This document shows, piece by piece, positions 17,624 to 28,145 of a stretch of 64,000 nucleotides of DNA (its first letter is position 1; each line of letters begins with the position of its first letter). Source of the DNA: Chelatococcus sp. YT9 (lineage in GTDB: Bacteria; Pseudomonadota; Alphaproteobacteria; Rhizobiales; Beijerinckiaceae); contig NZ_JAHBRW010000001.1 of assembly GCF_018398315.1 (NCBI RefSeq), positions 1,360,001 through 1,424,000 on the forward strand, given 5' to 3'. The notes below the pieces were generated by a model. That model ran no database searches and was not told the origin of the DNA. It saw only the letters and a program-made list of their open reading frames with translations. A program made the position numbers and the translations under genes.

Positions 17624-17650
17624 GACGAGCGAGTTCCCGGGAATGTGACA
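17624..17650 (-). promoter_or_regulatory. ECF41-dependent promoter (TGTCACA-N16-CGTC)
   Basis: Read on the minus strand, TGTCACA (17650-17644), exactly 16 bases, then CGTC (17627-17624). This matches the published ECF41 consensus at every position. It sits 42 bases upstream of the CMD start codon. The spacer itself contains the palindrome TTCCCGGGAA. Confidence 0.88.
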
Positions 17651-17750
17651 TGCACCCGAAAAAATTCGGAGGAGGTGCTCCCGCGGTCGTGATAGGCGGC
17701 GCCAGCCACCGGAGTTGACGGCTTATGGCGGAACAGGCAGACATCATCTC

Positions 17751-18332
17751 ATGACCAATACCAAGCGACAGCCGCTCAACCCGATGCTCAAGCTGGCCCT
17801 TGAGCTTGGGCCCCTCGTCCTGTTCTTTTTTGCGAACCAGCGCGAGGGCCTCTTCACGGCAACGGCCGTCTTCATGGTCGCGACAGCCATCGCGCTCGCT
17901 GTCCACTATGCGCTTGTCCGGCACCTGCCGATCATGCCGATCGTCTCGGGCATCGTGGTGCTGGTGTTCGGTGGCCTCACGCTCGTCCTCCACGACGAGC
18001 TCTTCATCAAGCTGAAGCCTACCATCGTGAACTGCCTGTTTGGCGGCATTCTCATTGGCGGATTGGCCTTCAACAAGCCGCTCCTCCCGATCGTCTTCGA
18101 TAGCGTGTTTCATCTCGACGAGGAGGGATGGCGAAAGCTGACCTGGCGCTGGGGGCTGTTCTTCTTCTTCCTTGCGGTTTTGAACGAGGTGGTCTGGCGA
18201 ACCCAGTCCACCGACTTCTGGGTGAACTTCAAGGTTTTCGCGACGATGCCGATCACCATCGTCTTCGCGCTGGCGCAGACTCCACTCATCATGCGCCATT
18301 CTCTGCCCGAGAAGGACCAGCCCGAGGCATAG
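17751..18332 (+). CDS. yciB: Inner-membrane septation protein YciB/IspZ
   Basis: A 193-residue polytopic membrane protein of the YciB (IspZ) family, linked to cell division and envelope synthesis. Family landmarks are [74 protein letters not shown] and the end [25 protein letters not shown]. Start ATG 17751 ([15 protein letters not shown]) fits the family; a TTG 12 codons upstream is also in frame. In relatives yciB often follows ftsY directly; here the ynfA and ECF41 genes, on the opposite strand, separate them. Confidence 0.93.
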   Translation: MTNTKRQPLNPMLKLALELGPLVLFFFANQREGLFTATAVFMVATAIALAVHYALVRHLPIMPIVSGIVVLVFGGLTLVLHDELFIKLKPTIVNCLFGGILIGGLAFNKPLLPIVFDSVFHLDEEGWRKLTWRWGLFFFFLAVLNEVVWRTQSTDFWVNFKVFATMPITIVFALAQTPLIMRHSLPEKDQPEA

Positions 18333-18367
18333 GAGAGCTCGGCAGCCGCAGAGCACCCGGGTTCGGG

Positions 18368-19720
18368 TCAGGAGGCTTGGCTGGCGGGCTCGGCTCTGGC
18401 TGTCTCCCAGCCCCTCAGATCGGCGGGCGTGAACAGCTCGATGGGTTCGGCCCGGCCGCGCAGGGATTGCTCGCCGATATGGCGCCATCCGGATCGGTCG
18501 GCACGGGCAGCGGCGAGCGCTTCCTCTGACACGAGGAATGCGACCTGGTGGAGCTTCGTCGCCTGCTCGAGGCGGCAGGCAACGTTCACCGCATCGCCCA
18601 GCACCGTGAAGTCCAGGCGCATGTCGTTGCCGATGGCGCCGATGAACGCCTCTCCGCTATGCACGCCGATGCCGATGCGGATGGGATCGAACCCATTCCG
18701 GCCGCGTTCCAGGTTCCATTTGTCCATGCGGTCCAGAATGGCCCGCCCGCAGGCGAGCGCCCGCGCCGCGTCGTCCTCGCCGGGTTCCGGCATGCCGAAG
18801 ACAAGGAAGGCGCCATCGCCGATGAACTTGTCGATGACGCCGCCATGCGCGGCCGCCGCAGCCATGACATGCTCACGAAACGTGCCGATCAGCTCCACCA
18901 CCGCTGAGGGTGACAGGCTTTCCTCCATGGCGGTCGAGCCGCGGATGTCGACAAACATCAACGTCACAACGCTTCGGCGGCCGGCCTTAAGTTCGCTGAT
19001 GCGCCCTTCGGCGAGCACCGGCGCGAGCTCCGCCGGCAAATAGCGGCCGAGATTGAGGCGGATCGTTGTTTCTTCCACCGCGCGCACCAGAAGCTTGCGG
19101 CCGCGCGCGGACGCAAGGATGAGAATGCCGCCAGTGAGAAGCAGAATGACAACGCGCGCGAAATTTGGCTGCCAGCCGAATTGGTCCTGGACCATGAGCT
19201 CAGGGGGGCGCGGGAACGTTACTTGCGCAGGCGCGGCGAAAATTCCCACAGCGATCAGCGATAGGACGAGCAGGACCGTCGTGTAGATCTGGACGCTCGG
19301 CCGCAGGCGCAATGCATTGCTCGCGAACACCAGCGGTAGGGCCGCAATGATCGGAAACGACAGGATATATTGGCCAGTCAGCCCGGTGACCCAGACGTTG
19401 AGCCAGATGTTGAAGGCAACGATGAACATGTCGATCGTTGCCGTGACAAAGCTCATCCACCAGCGCCAGAGACGGATGCGCACCAGCACGTAGCTCAAAA
19501 GGCCCGACAGGAACAACGTCAGCACAGTGAGCTGGGCATAGAAAACCTGGCGCTCGCCGATTGGCGAGAAATCGCTCTTGCGGTCGACAAACGCGATCGC
19601 GGCGAGAAGGACAATTCCCGTGATCATACGCACAAGGCTGGCCGTCCGCTCTGCGCTGAGTTCCGCGCTGAGCAGCAGGACGTCACTTTCCTTGGGAAGC
19701 TTGGGGGAACGCGCGATCAT
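18368..19720 (-). CDS. Membrane-bound adenylate/guanylate cyclase
   Basis: A 450-residue class III nucleotide cyclase. The N-terminal ~215 residues contain about six hydrophobic helices. The cyclase domain follows: VTLMFVDIRGSTAMEE (first metal-binding Asp), HGGVIDKFIGDGAFLVFG (GDG with the second metal Asp), IRIGIGVHSGEAFIGAIG and LDFTVLGDAVNVACRLEQ. This makes cAMP or cGMP at the inner face of the membrane; substrate choice cannot be set by eye. There is no HAMP domain that I can see between the membrane part and the catalytic domain. It stands alone between yciB (convergent) and ccmG. Confidence 0.92.
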   Translation of the reverse strand: MIARSPKLPKESDVLLLSAELSAERTASLVRMITGIVLLAAIAFVDRKSDFSPIGERQVFYAQLTVLTLFLSGLLSYVLVRIRLWRWWMSFVTATIDMFIVAFNIWLNVWVTGLTGQYILSFPIIAALPLVFASNALRLRPSVQIYTTVLLVLSLIAVGIFAAPAQVTFPRPPELMVQDQFGWQPNFARVVILLLTGGILILASARGRKLLVRAVEETTIRLNLGRYLPAELAPVLAEGRISELKAGRRSVVTLMFVDIRGSTAMEESLSPSAVVELIGTFREHVMAAAAAHGGVIDKFIGDGAFLVFGMPEPGEDDAARALACGRAILDRMDKWNLERGRNGFDPIRIGIGVHSGEAFIGAIGNDMRLDFTVLGDAVNVACRLEQATKLHQVAFLVSEEALAAARADRSGWRHIGEQSLRGRAEPIELFTPADLRGWETARAEPASQAS

Positions 19721-19801
19721 GGATGGCTGTGGTCCGGGGAGGGAACCTGCTGGTGCTGATGACCGCTCGTGAGGACCGGTCAGACGGATGGGAACGAATC
19801 G

Positions 19802-20431
19802 TCAGGGCGAAGCGGCCTTGTCGATCGCTGCCTTGATACTTGTTTGCAGCGCCTCGGGGGTTAACGGCCCGATATGTTTATGTTGAATCCGGCCGTCGCG
19901 GCTAACGATAAAGGTTTCAGGCACGCCATACACGCCCCAGTCGATGGAGGCGCGGCCAGCTGCATCCACGCCGACTGCCGTGAACGGATTGCCAAGCGCG
20001 CCGAGAAAACGCCGGGCATTCTCAGAATTGTCCTTGTAGTTGATGCCGACGACTTTGACGCGCGGATCCTGCGCCAGGCTCATCAGGAGCGGATGTTCCT
20101 CGCGACATGGTGCGCACCAGGAAGCCCAGATATTCACCACCGTCACCTGATTCGGGCCCGCCGCCAACAAGCTCTCATTGGTCAGCCCCGGGACAGGCTG
20201 GCCATCACGCACGAGCCCCTCGAGCGGCGGCAAGGAAAACGCCGGAACCGGACGGCCTATGAGCGCTGACGGGATGCGCGCCGGATCGCCGGCAAACAAT
20301 CGCACCATGAACAGCACAGCCAGCGCCAGGAAAATGACAAGTGGCACCGCAAGCAGGATCCGACGCCGCCGCAGGGACCCGTCTTCAGGAGCGATCGCTC
20401 CGTCCGTTGTTGTGGGATCGCGCAGCACCAC
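19802..20431 (-). CDS. ccmG: Thiol:disulfide interchange protein CcmG/DsbE
   Basis: CcmG is a membrane-anchored periplasmic thioredoxin that reduces apocytochrome c or its chaperone before haem attachment. After a basic stretch comes one membrane helix (ILLAVPLVIFLALAVLFMV), then a thioredoxin fold with NIWASWCAPCREEHPLL (CxxC) and GVYGVPETFIVSRDGRI (cis-Pro loop). The frame is open far upstream. I place the start at GTG 20431 (VVLRDPTTTDGAI), with AAGAGG just before it; ATG 20503 and others inside ccmD are possible. The gene ends the ccmABCD operon and overlaps the 3' part of ccmD. Confidence 0.93.
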   Translation of the reverse strand: MVLRDPTTTDGAIAPEDGSLRRRRILLAVPLVIFLALAVLFMVRLFAGDPARIPSALIGRPVPAFSLPPLEGLVRDGQPVPGLTNESLLAAGPNQVTVVNIWASWCAPCREEHPLLMSLAQDPRVKVVGINYKDNSENARRFLGALGNPFTAVGVDAAGRASIDWGVYGVPETFIVSRDGRIQHKHIGPLTPEALQTSIKAAIDKAASP

Positions 20432-20717
20432 CCTCTTTGTCCTCGCCTGTATCCTGGTCCGCGGCACCCCGTGCCGATGATATGGTCCCGGCGGCGCCAC
20501 CATTATCGCCGGCATGTCGCATGGCACTTGCACCCGGAGCGTGGCCGGACGATGGCATTCTGTTACGAGCCACCCCGCGCGCAGCCAAGGCGCCGAGTGC
20601 CCTGTTCCGCATCCGGCTGTCCAGGACGGCACGCGCCACGAGGCCCAACACGATCAGTGCAGCCGCCCCATAGGCAGCCAGCACGAAGCCGATATGTGGT
20701 GCACCGAGCGCAATCAT
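20385..20717 (-). CDS. ccmD: Haem exporter protein CcmD (long form)
   Basis: CcmD is a tiny membrane protein that helps CcmC and CcmABE release haem-loaded CcmE. The family core MIALGAPHIGFVLAAYGAAALIVLGLVARAVLDSRMRNRALGAL is at the N-terminus: one membrane helix followed by a basic cytoplasmic patch. At 110 residues it is about twice the usual 50-60; the extra ~60 residues are low-complexity (Gly/Ala/Ser/Arg) and run into the ccmG reading frame. The position between ccmC and ccmG is the standard one. Confidence 0.85.
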   Translation of the reverse strand: MIALGAPHIGFVLAAYGAAALIVLGLVARAVLDSRMRNRALGALAARGVARNRMPSSGHAPGASAMRHAGDNGGAAGTISSARGAADQDTGEDKEGGAARSHNNGRSDRS

Positions 20718-20727
20718 TACCCGAGCC

Positions 20728-21516
20728 TCACGCCGGTCCGGCACCGGCGGACCCGGCGCCCAGCGGAAGGCGGCGCTCGGCCGAGGGATCAGCGGCCTTC
20801 AAGGTCAGGCTGCGAACCCGCCGCGCCAGAATCTCGCTGCGCATGCCGGACATGTGCAGCGTCAGGGCCAGCAGCGTGAGCCCGATCGCCATCACGAACA
20901 ACGGCCACAGCATGCTGGCATCGATCGTGGCGCCATCCATGCGGATGACGGAAGCCGGCTGGTGCAGGGTGTTCCACCAATCCACCGAGAACTTGACGAT
21001 GGGAATATTGACGAAGCCAACCAAGGTGAGAATGGCAACGGCACGCGCCGCCTGTCCGGGATCTTCGATGGCACGCCAGAGCGCGAGAATGCCGAGATAG
21101 ATGAGGAAAAGGACGAGCACTGAGGTGAGGCGCGCATCCCATACCCACCAGGTACCCCACATGGGCTTGCCCCAGAGAGAGCCTGTGATGAGGCACAGCA
21201 ACGTGAAGGCGGCCCCGATAGGCGCCGCCGCCTTCTGCGAGACATCCGCCAGCGGATGGCGCCACACCAGCGTTCCGAGCGCCGATGCGCTCATGATCGT
21301 GTAGAGCGCAAGCGCAAGCCAGGCAGCTGGTACGTGGATATACATGATGCGGACCGTCTCGCCCTGCTGATAGTCGGCCGGCGATGAAAACAGCGCGAGA
21401 TAGAGCCCAGCGACGGTTACAAGCGCGCTCAAACCCGCCATCCAAGGCAGGATGCGGGCCGACAAGGCCATGAAGCGCGTGGGATTGGCGAGCCCCCATA
21501 GAAGGCTGGTCGGCAT
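20728..21516 (-). CDS. ccmC: Haem exporter protein CcmC
   Basis: CcmC binds haem in its periplasmic tryptophan-rich loop and loads it onto CcmE. The 262-residue product has six hydrophobic helices and the signature GTWWVWDARLTS. Conserved histidines flank it (YIHVPAAW, and DWWNTLHQPAS). The start at ATG 21516 (MPTSLLWGLANPTRF) has a strong GGAGGAG site upstream; two earlier ATG codons are in frame. It is followed by ccmD after 10 bases. Confidence 0.95.
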   Translation of the reverse strand: MPTSLLWGLANPTRFMALSARILPWMAGLSALVTVAGLYLALFSSPADYQQGETVRIMYIHVPAAWLALALYTIMSASALGTLVWRHPLADVSQKAAAPIGAAFTLLCLITGSLWGKPMWGTWWVWDARLTSVLVLFLIYLGILALWRAIEDPGQAARAVAILTLVGFVNIPIVKFSVDWWNTLHQPASVIRMDGATIDASMLWPLFVMAIGLTLLALTLHMSGMRSEILARRVRSLTLKAADPSAERRLPLGAGSAGAGPA

Positions 21517-21576
21517 GGTGCTCCTCCGCATCATCGTGATGTAGCGGCCGACGGTGCCGCCCGCAACGGTCTCCTG

Positions 21577-22245
21577 CTATCCGCCGCCGCGTAACGCTGC
21601 CGCGGACGCGACGGCACCGGTCACGATCGCGACAAGGCTCAGCGCCGCGAGCACCAGGAAGGGTGTGAGGAACGGCACGGTCCCTCCAAGAGCCGCCTGC
21701 GCTGCAGAGACGCCAAAGATCAATGTAGGGATCATCAGGGGGAGGACGAGCACGGCCAGGATGAGGCCGCCGCGCGGCAGGCTCGCTGTCAGCGCCGCCC
21801 CGATACCGCCTATGAACGTGAGAGCCGGCGTACCGACCATCAGTGTCGCCATCACGGCCAGCATCGCATCTGGCTCCTGGGCAAGCAGCAGCCCGAATAA
21901 CGGCGAGAGCAGCGCCAGCGGAAAGCCCGTCGTTAGCCAGTGTGCGAGACCCTTGACGACAACGGTGAGCTCAAGCGGCACCCGCGACATGCGCATGAGA
22001 TCGAGGGAGCCATCCTCCTCATCGCCCTGAAATAGCCTGTCGAGGCCGATGAGGGTGGCGAGCACCGCCGCGATCCACAGAATGGCCGGGCCGATGCGAC
22101 GCAGAAGATTGAGATCCGGCCCAAGCGCGAAGGGAATGAGCGTGACGAGCATCAGGAAGAACACCACCCCGAGTAGCCCGGAGCCGCCGACTCGCGCCGC
22201 AAGCTTCAAATCCCGGATGAGAAGAGCACCGAGAGCGGCCATCAT
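21577..22245 (-). CDS. ccmB: Haem exporter permease CcmB
   Basis: CcmB is the membrane partner of the CcmA ATPase in the complex that frees holo-CcmE. The 222-residue product has six helices and family blocks LLIRDLKLAARVGGSGLLGVVFFLMLV, IGLDRLFQGDEEDGSLDLM and LTVVVKGLAHWLTTGFPLAL. The start ATG 22245 overlaps the ccmA stop by four bases (ATGA). Confidence 0.95.
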   Translation of the reverse strand: MMAALGALLIRDLKLAARVGGSGLLGVVFFLMLVTLIPFALGPDLNLLRRIGPAILWIAAVLATLIGLDRLFQGDEEDGSLDLMRMSRVPLELTVVVKGLAHWLTTGFPLALLSPLFGLLLAQEPDAMLAVMATLMVGTPALTFIGGIGAALTASLPRGGLILAVLVLPLMIPTLIFGVSAAQAALGGTVPFLTPFLVLAALSLVAIVTGAVASAAALRGGG

Positions 22246-22937
22246 GCGCCGAGCTCCCAAGCATCCCTGACGTCAGGATACGCGCCGGGGCCATCTCCGC
22301 CATCTTCCCTCATCCCAAGTGTGAGCTCCCTCCCGCCGTCGAGCCCAAGCGGAAGATGTGTAGCTGCAACGATGAGACCGCCGCGCGCCAGATGCCGCTG
22401 CATGAGATGGGCAAGATCGTTCTGTGCCGCGAGATCCAGCGCAGCGGTGGGCTCGTCGAGCAGCCATACGGGCCGATCGACCAGAATAAGTCGCGCCAAT
22501 GCCACTCGCCGCCGCTGGCCCGCCGAGAGATATCCGACGGGAATATCGGAGACATGGACAAGGCCGAGATCATCAAGGGCCGCAGCTGCCTGCTGCGGCG
22601 TCGCCGGCGTCCCCAGCATGGCTGCGGCGAAGACCAGGTTCTCAGTCGCGGTCAGTGCCGTTTTCAGGCCGTCGCGATGACCGACCATGACCGCCTGTTC
22701 AGCGAGCGGCGCATCCTCCTCGGCGCGCTGCTCCGCGAAGTTGCGATTCCCGGCCAGGCGGATCGTGCCGGCGGCCGGCCTGAGCCGCCCGGCAAGCGTC
22801 GCGAGCAGCGTCGACTTCCCCGCGCCGTTAGGCCCCTTGACCACAAGCACCTCGCCACCGGGGATCGTGAGCGTCAGGTCCTCGACCAGCAGCCGTCCGG
22901 AACGGCGGCAGGAAAGACGATCGATCTCAAGGCGCAA
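22242..22937 (-). CDS. ccmA: Haem exporter ATP-binding protein CcmA
   Basis: ABC ATPase of the cytochrome c maturation system. Walker A is KGPNGAGKSTLL, the signature is YLSAGQRRRVALARL, Walker B is VWLLDEPTAALD and the switch histidine is in AATHLPL. I place the start at TTG 22937 (LRLEIDRLSCRR): AGAGG lies nine bases upstream and the family normally begins right before this strand. An upstream GTG at 22991 would add 18 residues of no family resemblance. It is the first gene of ccmABCD-G and is divergent from acnA across about 245 bases. Confidence 0.95.
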   Translation of the reverse strand: MRLEIDRLSCRRSGRLLVEDLTLTIPGGEVLVVKGPNGAGKSTLLATLAGRLRPAAGTIRLAGNRNFAEQRAEEDAPLAEQAVMVGHRDGLKTALTATENLVFAAAMLGTPATPQQAAAALDDLGLVHVSDIPVGYLSAGQRRRVALARLILVDRPVWLLDEPTAALDLAAQNDLAHLMQRHLARGGLIVAATHLPLGLDGGRELTLGMREDGGDGPGAYPDVRDAWELGA

Positions 22938-23181
22938 GATGGCAAACCTCTGTGGCGGAGAGCGAGGGCGGAATGACAAGAAAGACTTCACGGACAGTTT
23001 AGAACGACTATGATTCGTCTAGCAGTCCGACACGAAACTCTCTATATAGAGCGCAGGCTGCGCCGCGCGCGTGACGCGCGGGGACCTGGGCACCCCCGGG
23101 GCGGCGCGCGCTGTTGCGCAACAGGCCGGCATTTCTGTCTCACCAGGACATCTGTGCCGTCCGTCCCCGAAGGATCACGCG

Positions 23182-25869
<2,688 letters not shown>

Positions 25870-25876
25870 TGATGAA

Positions 25877-25900
25877 TGAGGCGGCCGCAAGGCCGCCTCA
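25877..25900 (+). terminator. Hairpin terminator after acnA
   Basis: Perfect 10-bp stem TGAGGCGGCC/GGCCGCCTCA with a GCAA tetraloop, seven bases after the acnA stop codon. No long T-run follows, so it may act as a Rho-independent terminator only weakly or as a 3' end stabiliser. Confidence 0.55.
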
Positions 25901-26151
25901 CCTTCCACCCGCAGCATGCTATCGAAGGTCCGCTTGGCGAAAACGGCGGCAGCGTCGATGGCGTGCGATGTCGCACAATCTGCGAATATGCGACGAAGAT
26001 CGGTCACCGAACCGTCACCCGCGCTTGGACAAGAGCCGGCGCTCATGTATAGGGAAACGCATCAAGGCCCCGCGCACGCACCGCGTGCCTGGGCATTTTT
26101 TCTGTTGCGCCTTGCAAGGGTTGCACACTTCACGGACAGGAGAGCCAAGCG

Positions 26152-26433
26152 ATGGCATCTACCTTCGAGACCGTCGCCGATATCATCGCCGAAACCGCTG
26201 ATATTCCGCGTGACCAGATCACGCCGGAAAGCCACGCCATCGACGACCTCGGAATTGATTCGCTGGCCTTCCTCGATATCGCTTTCGCGATCGACAAGGC
26301 TTTCGGCATCAAGTTGCCTCTTGAGACCTGGACGCAGGAGGTCAATGACGGGAAGGTCCCGGCCGATCAGTATTTCGTTCTGAAGAACCTTTGCGCCCGC
26401 ATCGACGATCTCGTGGCGGCGAAAACCGCGTGA
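26152..26433 (+). CDS. acpXL: Very-long-chain acyl carrier protein AcpXL
   Basis: A 93-residue specialised acyl carrier protein that carries the C28-type acyl chain destined for lipid A. The phosphopantetheine serine is S37 in [13 protein letters not shown]. The N-terminus ([33 protein letters not shown]) and the extra C-terminal region [27 protein letters not shown] distinguish it from housekeeping AcpP. AGGAG lies upstream of the ATG. It heads the seven-gene cluster to 32388. Confidence 0.96.
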   Translation: MASTFETVADIIAETADIPRDQITPESHAIDDLGIDSLAFLDIAFAIDKAFGIKLPLETWTQEVNDGKVPADQYFVLKNLCARIDDLVAAKTA

Positions 26434-26530
26434 TGCGTCCCGACAACGGGCCTTCGAACCCGTCCGGGCTTGACGAAACGACAGGCGCCGGCCTTCCCGG
26501 CGTAGCTGTCCGGCTCCGGTAGCTCACCGT

Positions 26531-27004
26531 ATGCGCCTTGAATACTTTCAGATGATCGACCGCGTCGTCGCTTTCGACGAAGCGTCTTTGCGACTCGAGG
26601 CCCGCTCGACCGTTCCCGCGGAGAGCCCGGTTTTTGAAGGCCATTTTCCCGGTCATCCCCTGATGCCCGGCGTCCTTCTGACCGAGACGATGGCTCAGGC
26701 ATCCGGCTATCTCATTCTCGGCCTCTGCCGCTTCTCCCATATGCCGTTTCTCTGCGGCGTCGAGAAAGCGAAATTCCGCACTTTCGTCGGCCCTGGCGCG
26801 CCGCTCGACATCACGGCCACCCGCATTCACGAGGGCTCCGGCTACGCCGTGACAAAGGCGCGCATTGCCTCAGGTGGCAAGGCCATCTGTGATGCAGAGT
26901 TGATGTTCCGCACGATGCCGTTTCCCGACGGCCTGGGAGCCCGCATGCGCGAACAGGCAGCGTCCCTTGGCCTCGAAGTGAAGGAAGCGCAGAATGACGC
27001 GTGA
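26531..27004 (+). CDS. fabZXL: 3-hydroxyacyl-ACP dehydratase of the VLCFA cluster (FabZ-like)
   Basis: A hot-dog-fold dehydratase that removes water during elongation of the very long acyl chain. The active-site block VFEGHFPGHPLMPGVLLTETMAQ gives H38 and E52, equivalent to the FabZ catalytic pair. At 157 residues it is slightly longer than FabZ because of a C-terminal extension. It overlaps the next gene by 11 bases. In Rhizobium the same position is held by fabZXL. Confidence 0.92.
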   Translation: MRLEYFQMIDRVVAFDEASLRLEARSTVPAESPVFEGHFPGHPLMPGVLLTETMAQASGYLILGLCRFSHMPFLCGVEKAKFRTFVGPGAPLDITATRIHEGSGYAVTKARIASGGKAICDAELMFRTMPFPDGLGARMREQAASLGLEVKEAQNDA

Positions 27005-28133
27005 GGTCTGGATCACCGGCCTCGGGCTCGTCTCCAACCTGGGCGAAGGTGCGAAAGCCCATCTCGCCATTTTCGACGGAGACGCGAGCCCGGTCATTGA
27101 CAGCGAGCGTTTCGCTCCGTTTTCCGTTCATCCGGCCGTTCCGCTGGAGCTGGACCGGCAGATTCCCAAGAAGGCCGACCAGCGGCAGATGGAGCCCTGG
27201 CAACGCCTCGGAGTTTATGCCGCAGGCCTCGCGCTTGAAGATGCGGGCCTCAAGGGCGACGCGGAAAAGCTTGCAGCCATGCAGCTGATCGTCGCGGCAG
27301 GCGGCGGCGAGCGCGACTATGCGGTCGACGGCCAGATCCTCACCGGACTGCGCACGGCCGAGAAGCCTGGCGTGTTCCTCAACGAACGCCTGATGGGCGA
27401 CATCCGGCCGACCTTGTTCCTCGCCCAGCTGTCCAACCTTCTGGCCGGCAATATCTCCATCGTCCATGGCGTCACCGGCGCCACGCGCACCTTCATGGGC
27501 GAGGAGCAGTCCGGCGTCGACGCCTTGCGCATCGCCCACGCGCGCATCGCGGCGGGACAGGGCGATACCTTCCTTGTCGGTGGGGCTTACAACGCCGAGC
27601 GGCCGGATGTTCTGCTGATCTACGAAATGGGGCAGCTTCTATGGAAGAAGCCCTATGCGTCGGTCTGGGACCGGCCCGGCGAGGGTGGCGGCTTCATCCC
27701 CGGCAGCGCCGCCGGCTTCCTGGTGCTGGAGGCGCGGGAAACCGCCGAGGCGCGGGGCGCAACCCCGGTTGCGACGTTGCAGGCTGTCGCGGCCGACCAG
27801 GTGACACGCGGCATTGGCGCGGTGGGCGCCAGCGTGGAGAATCTGTGGCAGCAAGCAGCGAGCGAGTTCAAGCCAACGGGGGGCGCCATTCTCTCCGGCG
27901 CAACCGGTATAACCGGCATCACCGAGGAAGAGCGCGGCGCGCTGGCCAAGCTCATGCCGGGCACGACGGTGCATGCCATGGGTGATTTCATCGGTCACAC
28001 GATCGAGGCACAGTTCCCCCTGAACGTGGCCATCGCGGCGGCAGCAATCCGCGACAGCTATCTCAGGCAGGCCGCGGTCACCAGCGTCGGTCACATGCGC
28101 GGCGAAGGCTTGGCCTTCCTGACGTCGGTCTGA
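26994..28133 (+). CDS. fabF2XL: Ketosynthase-like protein lacking the catalytic cysteine (FabF2XL-type)
   Basis: A 379-residue thiolase-fold protein of the beta-ketoacyl-ACP synthase family. At the nucleophile position, where FabF has TACxSG, it reads HGVTGATRT with Val160 instead of cysteine. The first catalytic histidine motif (NxHGTxTP) is also replaced (SGATGITG), while the second (DFIGHTIEA) remains. It is therefore probably not an independent condensing enzyme but a partner of the downstream complete synthase, like the chain-length factor of polyketide systems. This gene corresponds to fabF2XL in the rhizobial acpXL cluster. The missing cysteine is seen directly; the role is inference. 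Confidence 0.88.
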   Translation: MTREVWITGLGLVSNLGEGAKAHLAIFDGDASPVIDSERFAPFSVHPAVPLELDRQIPKKADQRQMEPWQRLGVYAAGLALEDAGLKGDAEKLAAMQLIVAAGGGERDYAVDGQILTGLRTAEKPGVFLNERLMGDIRPTLFLAQLSNLLAGNISIVHGVTGATRTFMGEEQSGVDALRIAHARIAAGQGDTFLVGGAYNAERPDVLLIYEMGQLLWKKPYASVWDRPGEGGGFIPGSAAGFLVLEARETAEARGATPVATLQAVAADQVTRGIGAVGASVENLWQQAASEFKPTGGAILSGATGITGITEEERGALAKLMPGTTVHAMGDFIGHTIEAQFPLNVAIAAAAIRDSYLRQAAVTSVGHMRGEGLAFLTSV

Positions 28134-28145
28134 GGCGGGAGCACG

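Noticed and set aside
22998-23025. TTTAGAA half-site upstream of acnA resembling an Irr (ICE) box
   Set aside because: Only one half matches; the second arm is not a TTCTAAA, so iron control cannot be supported.
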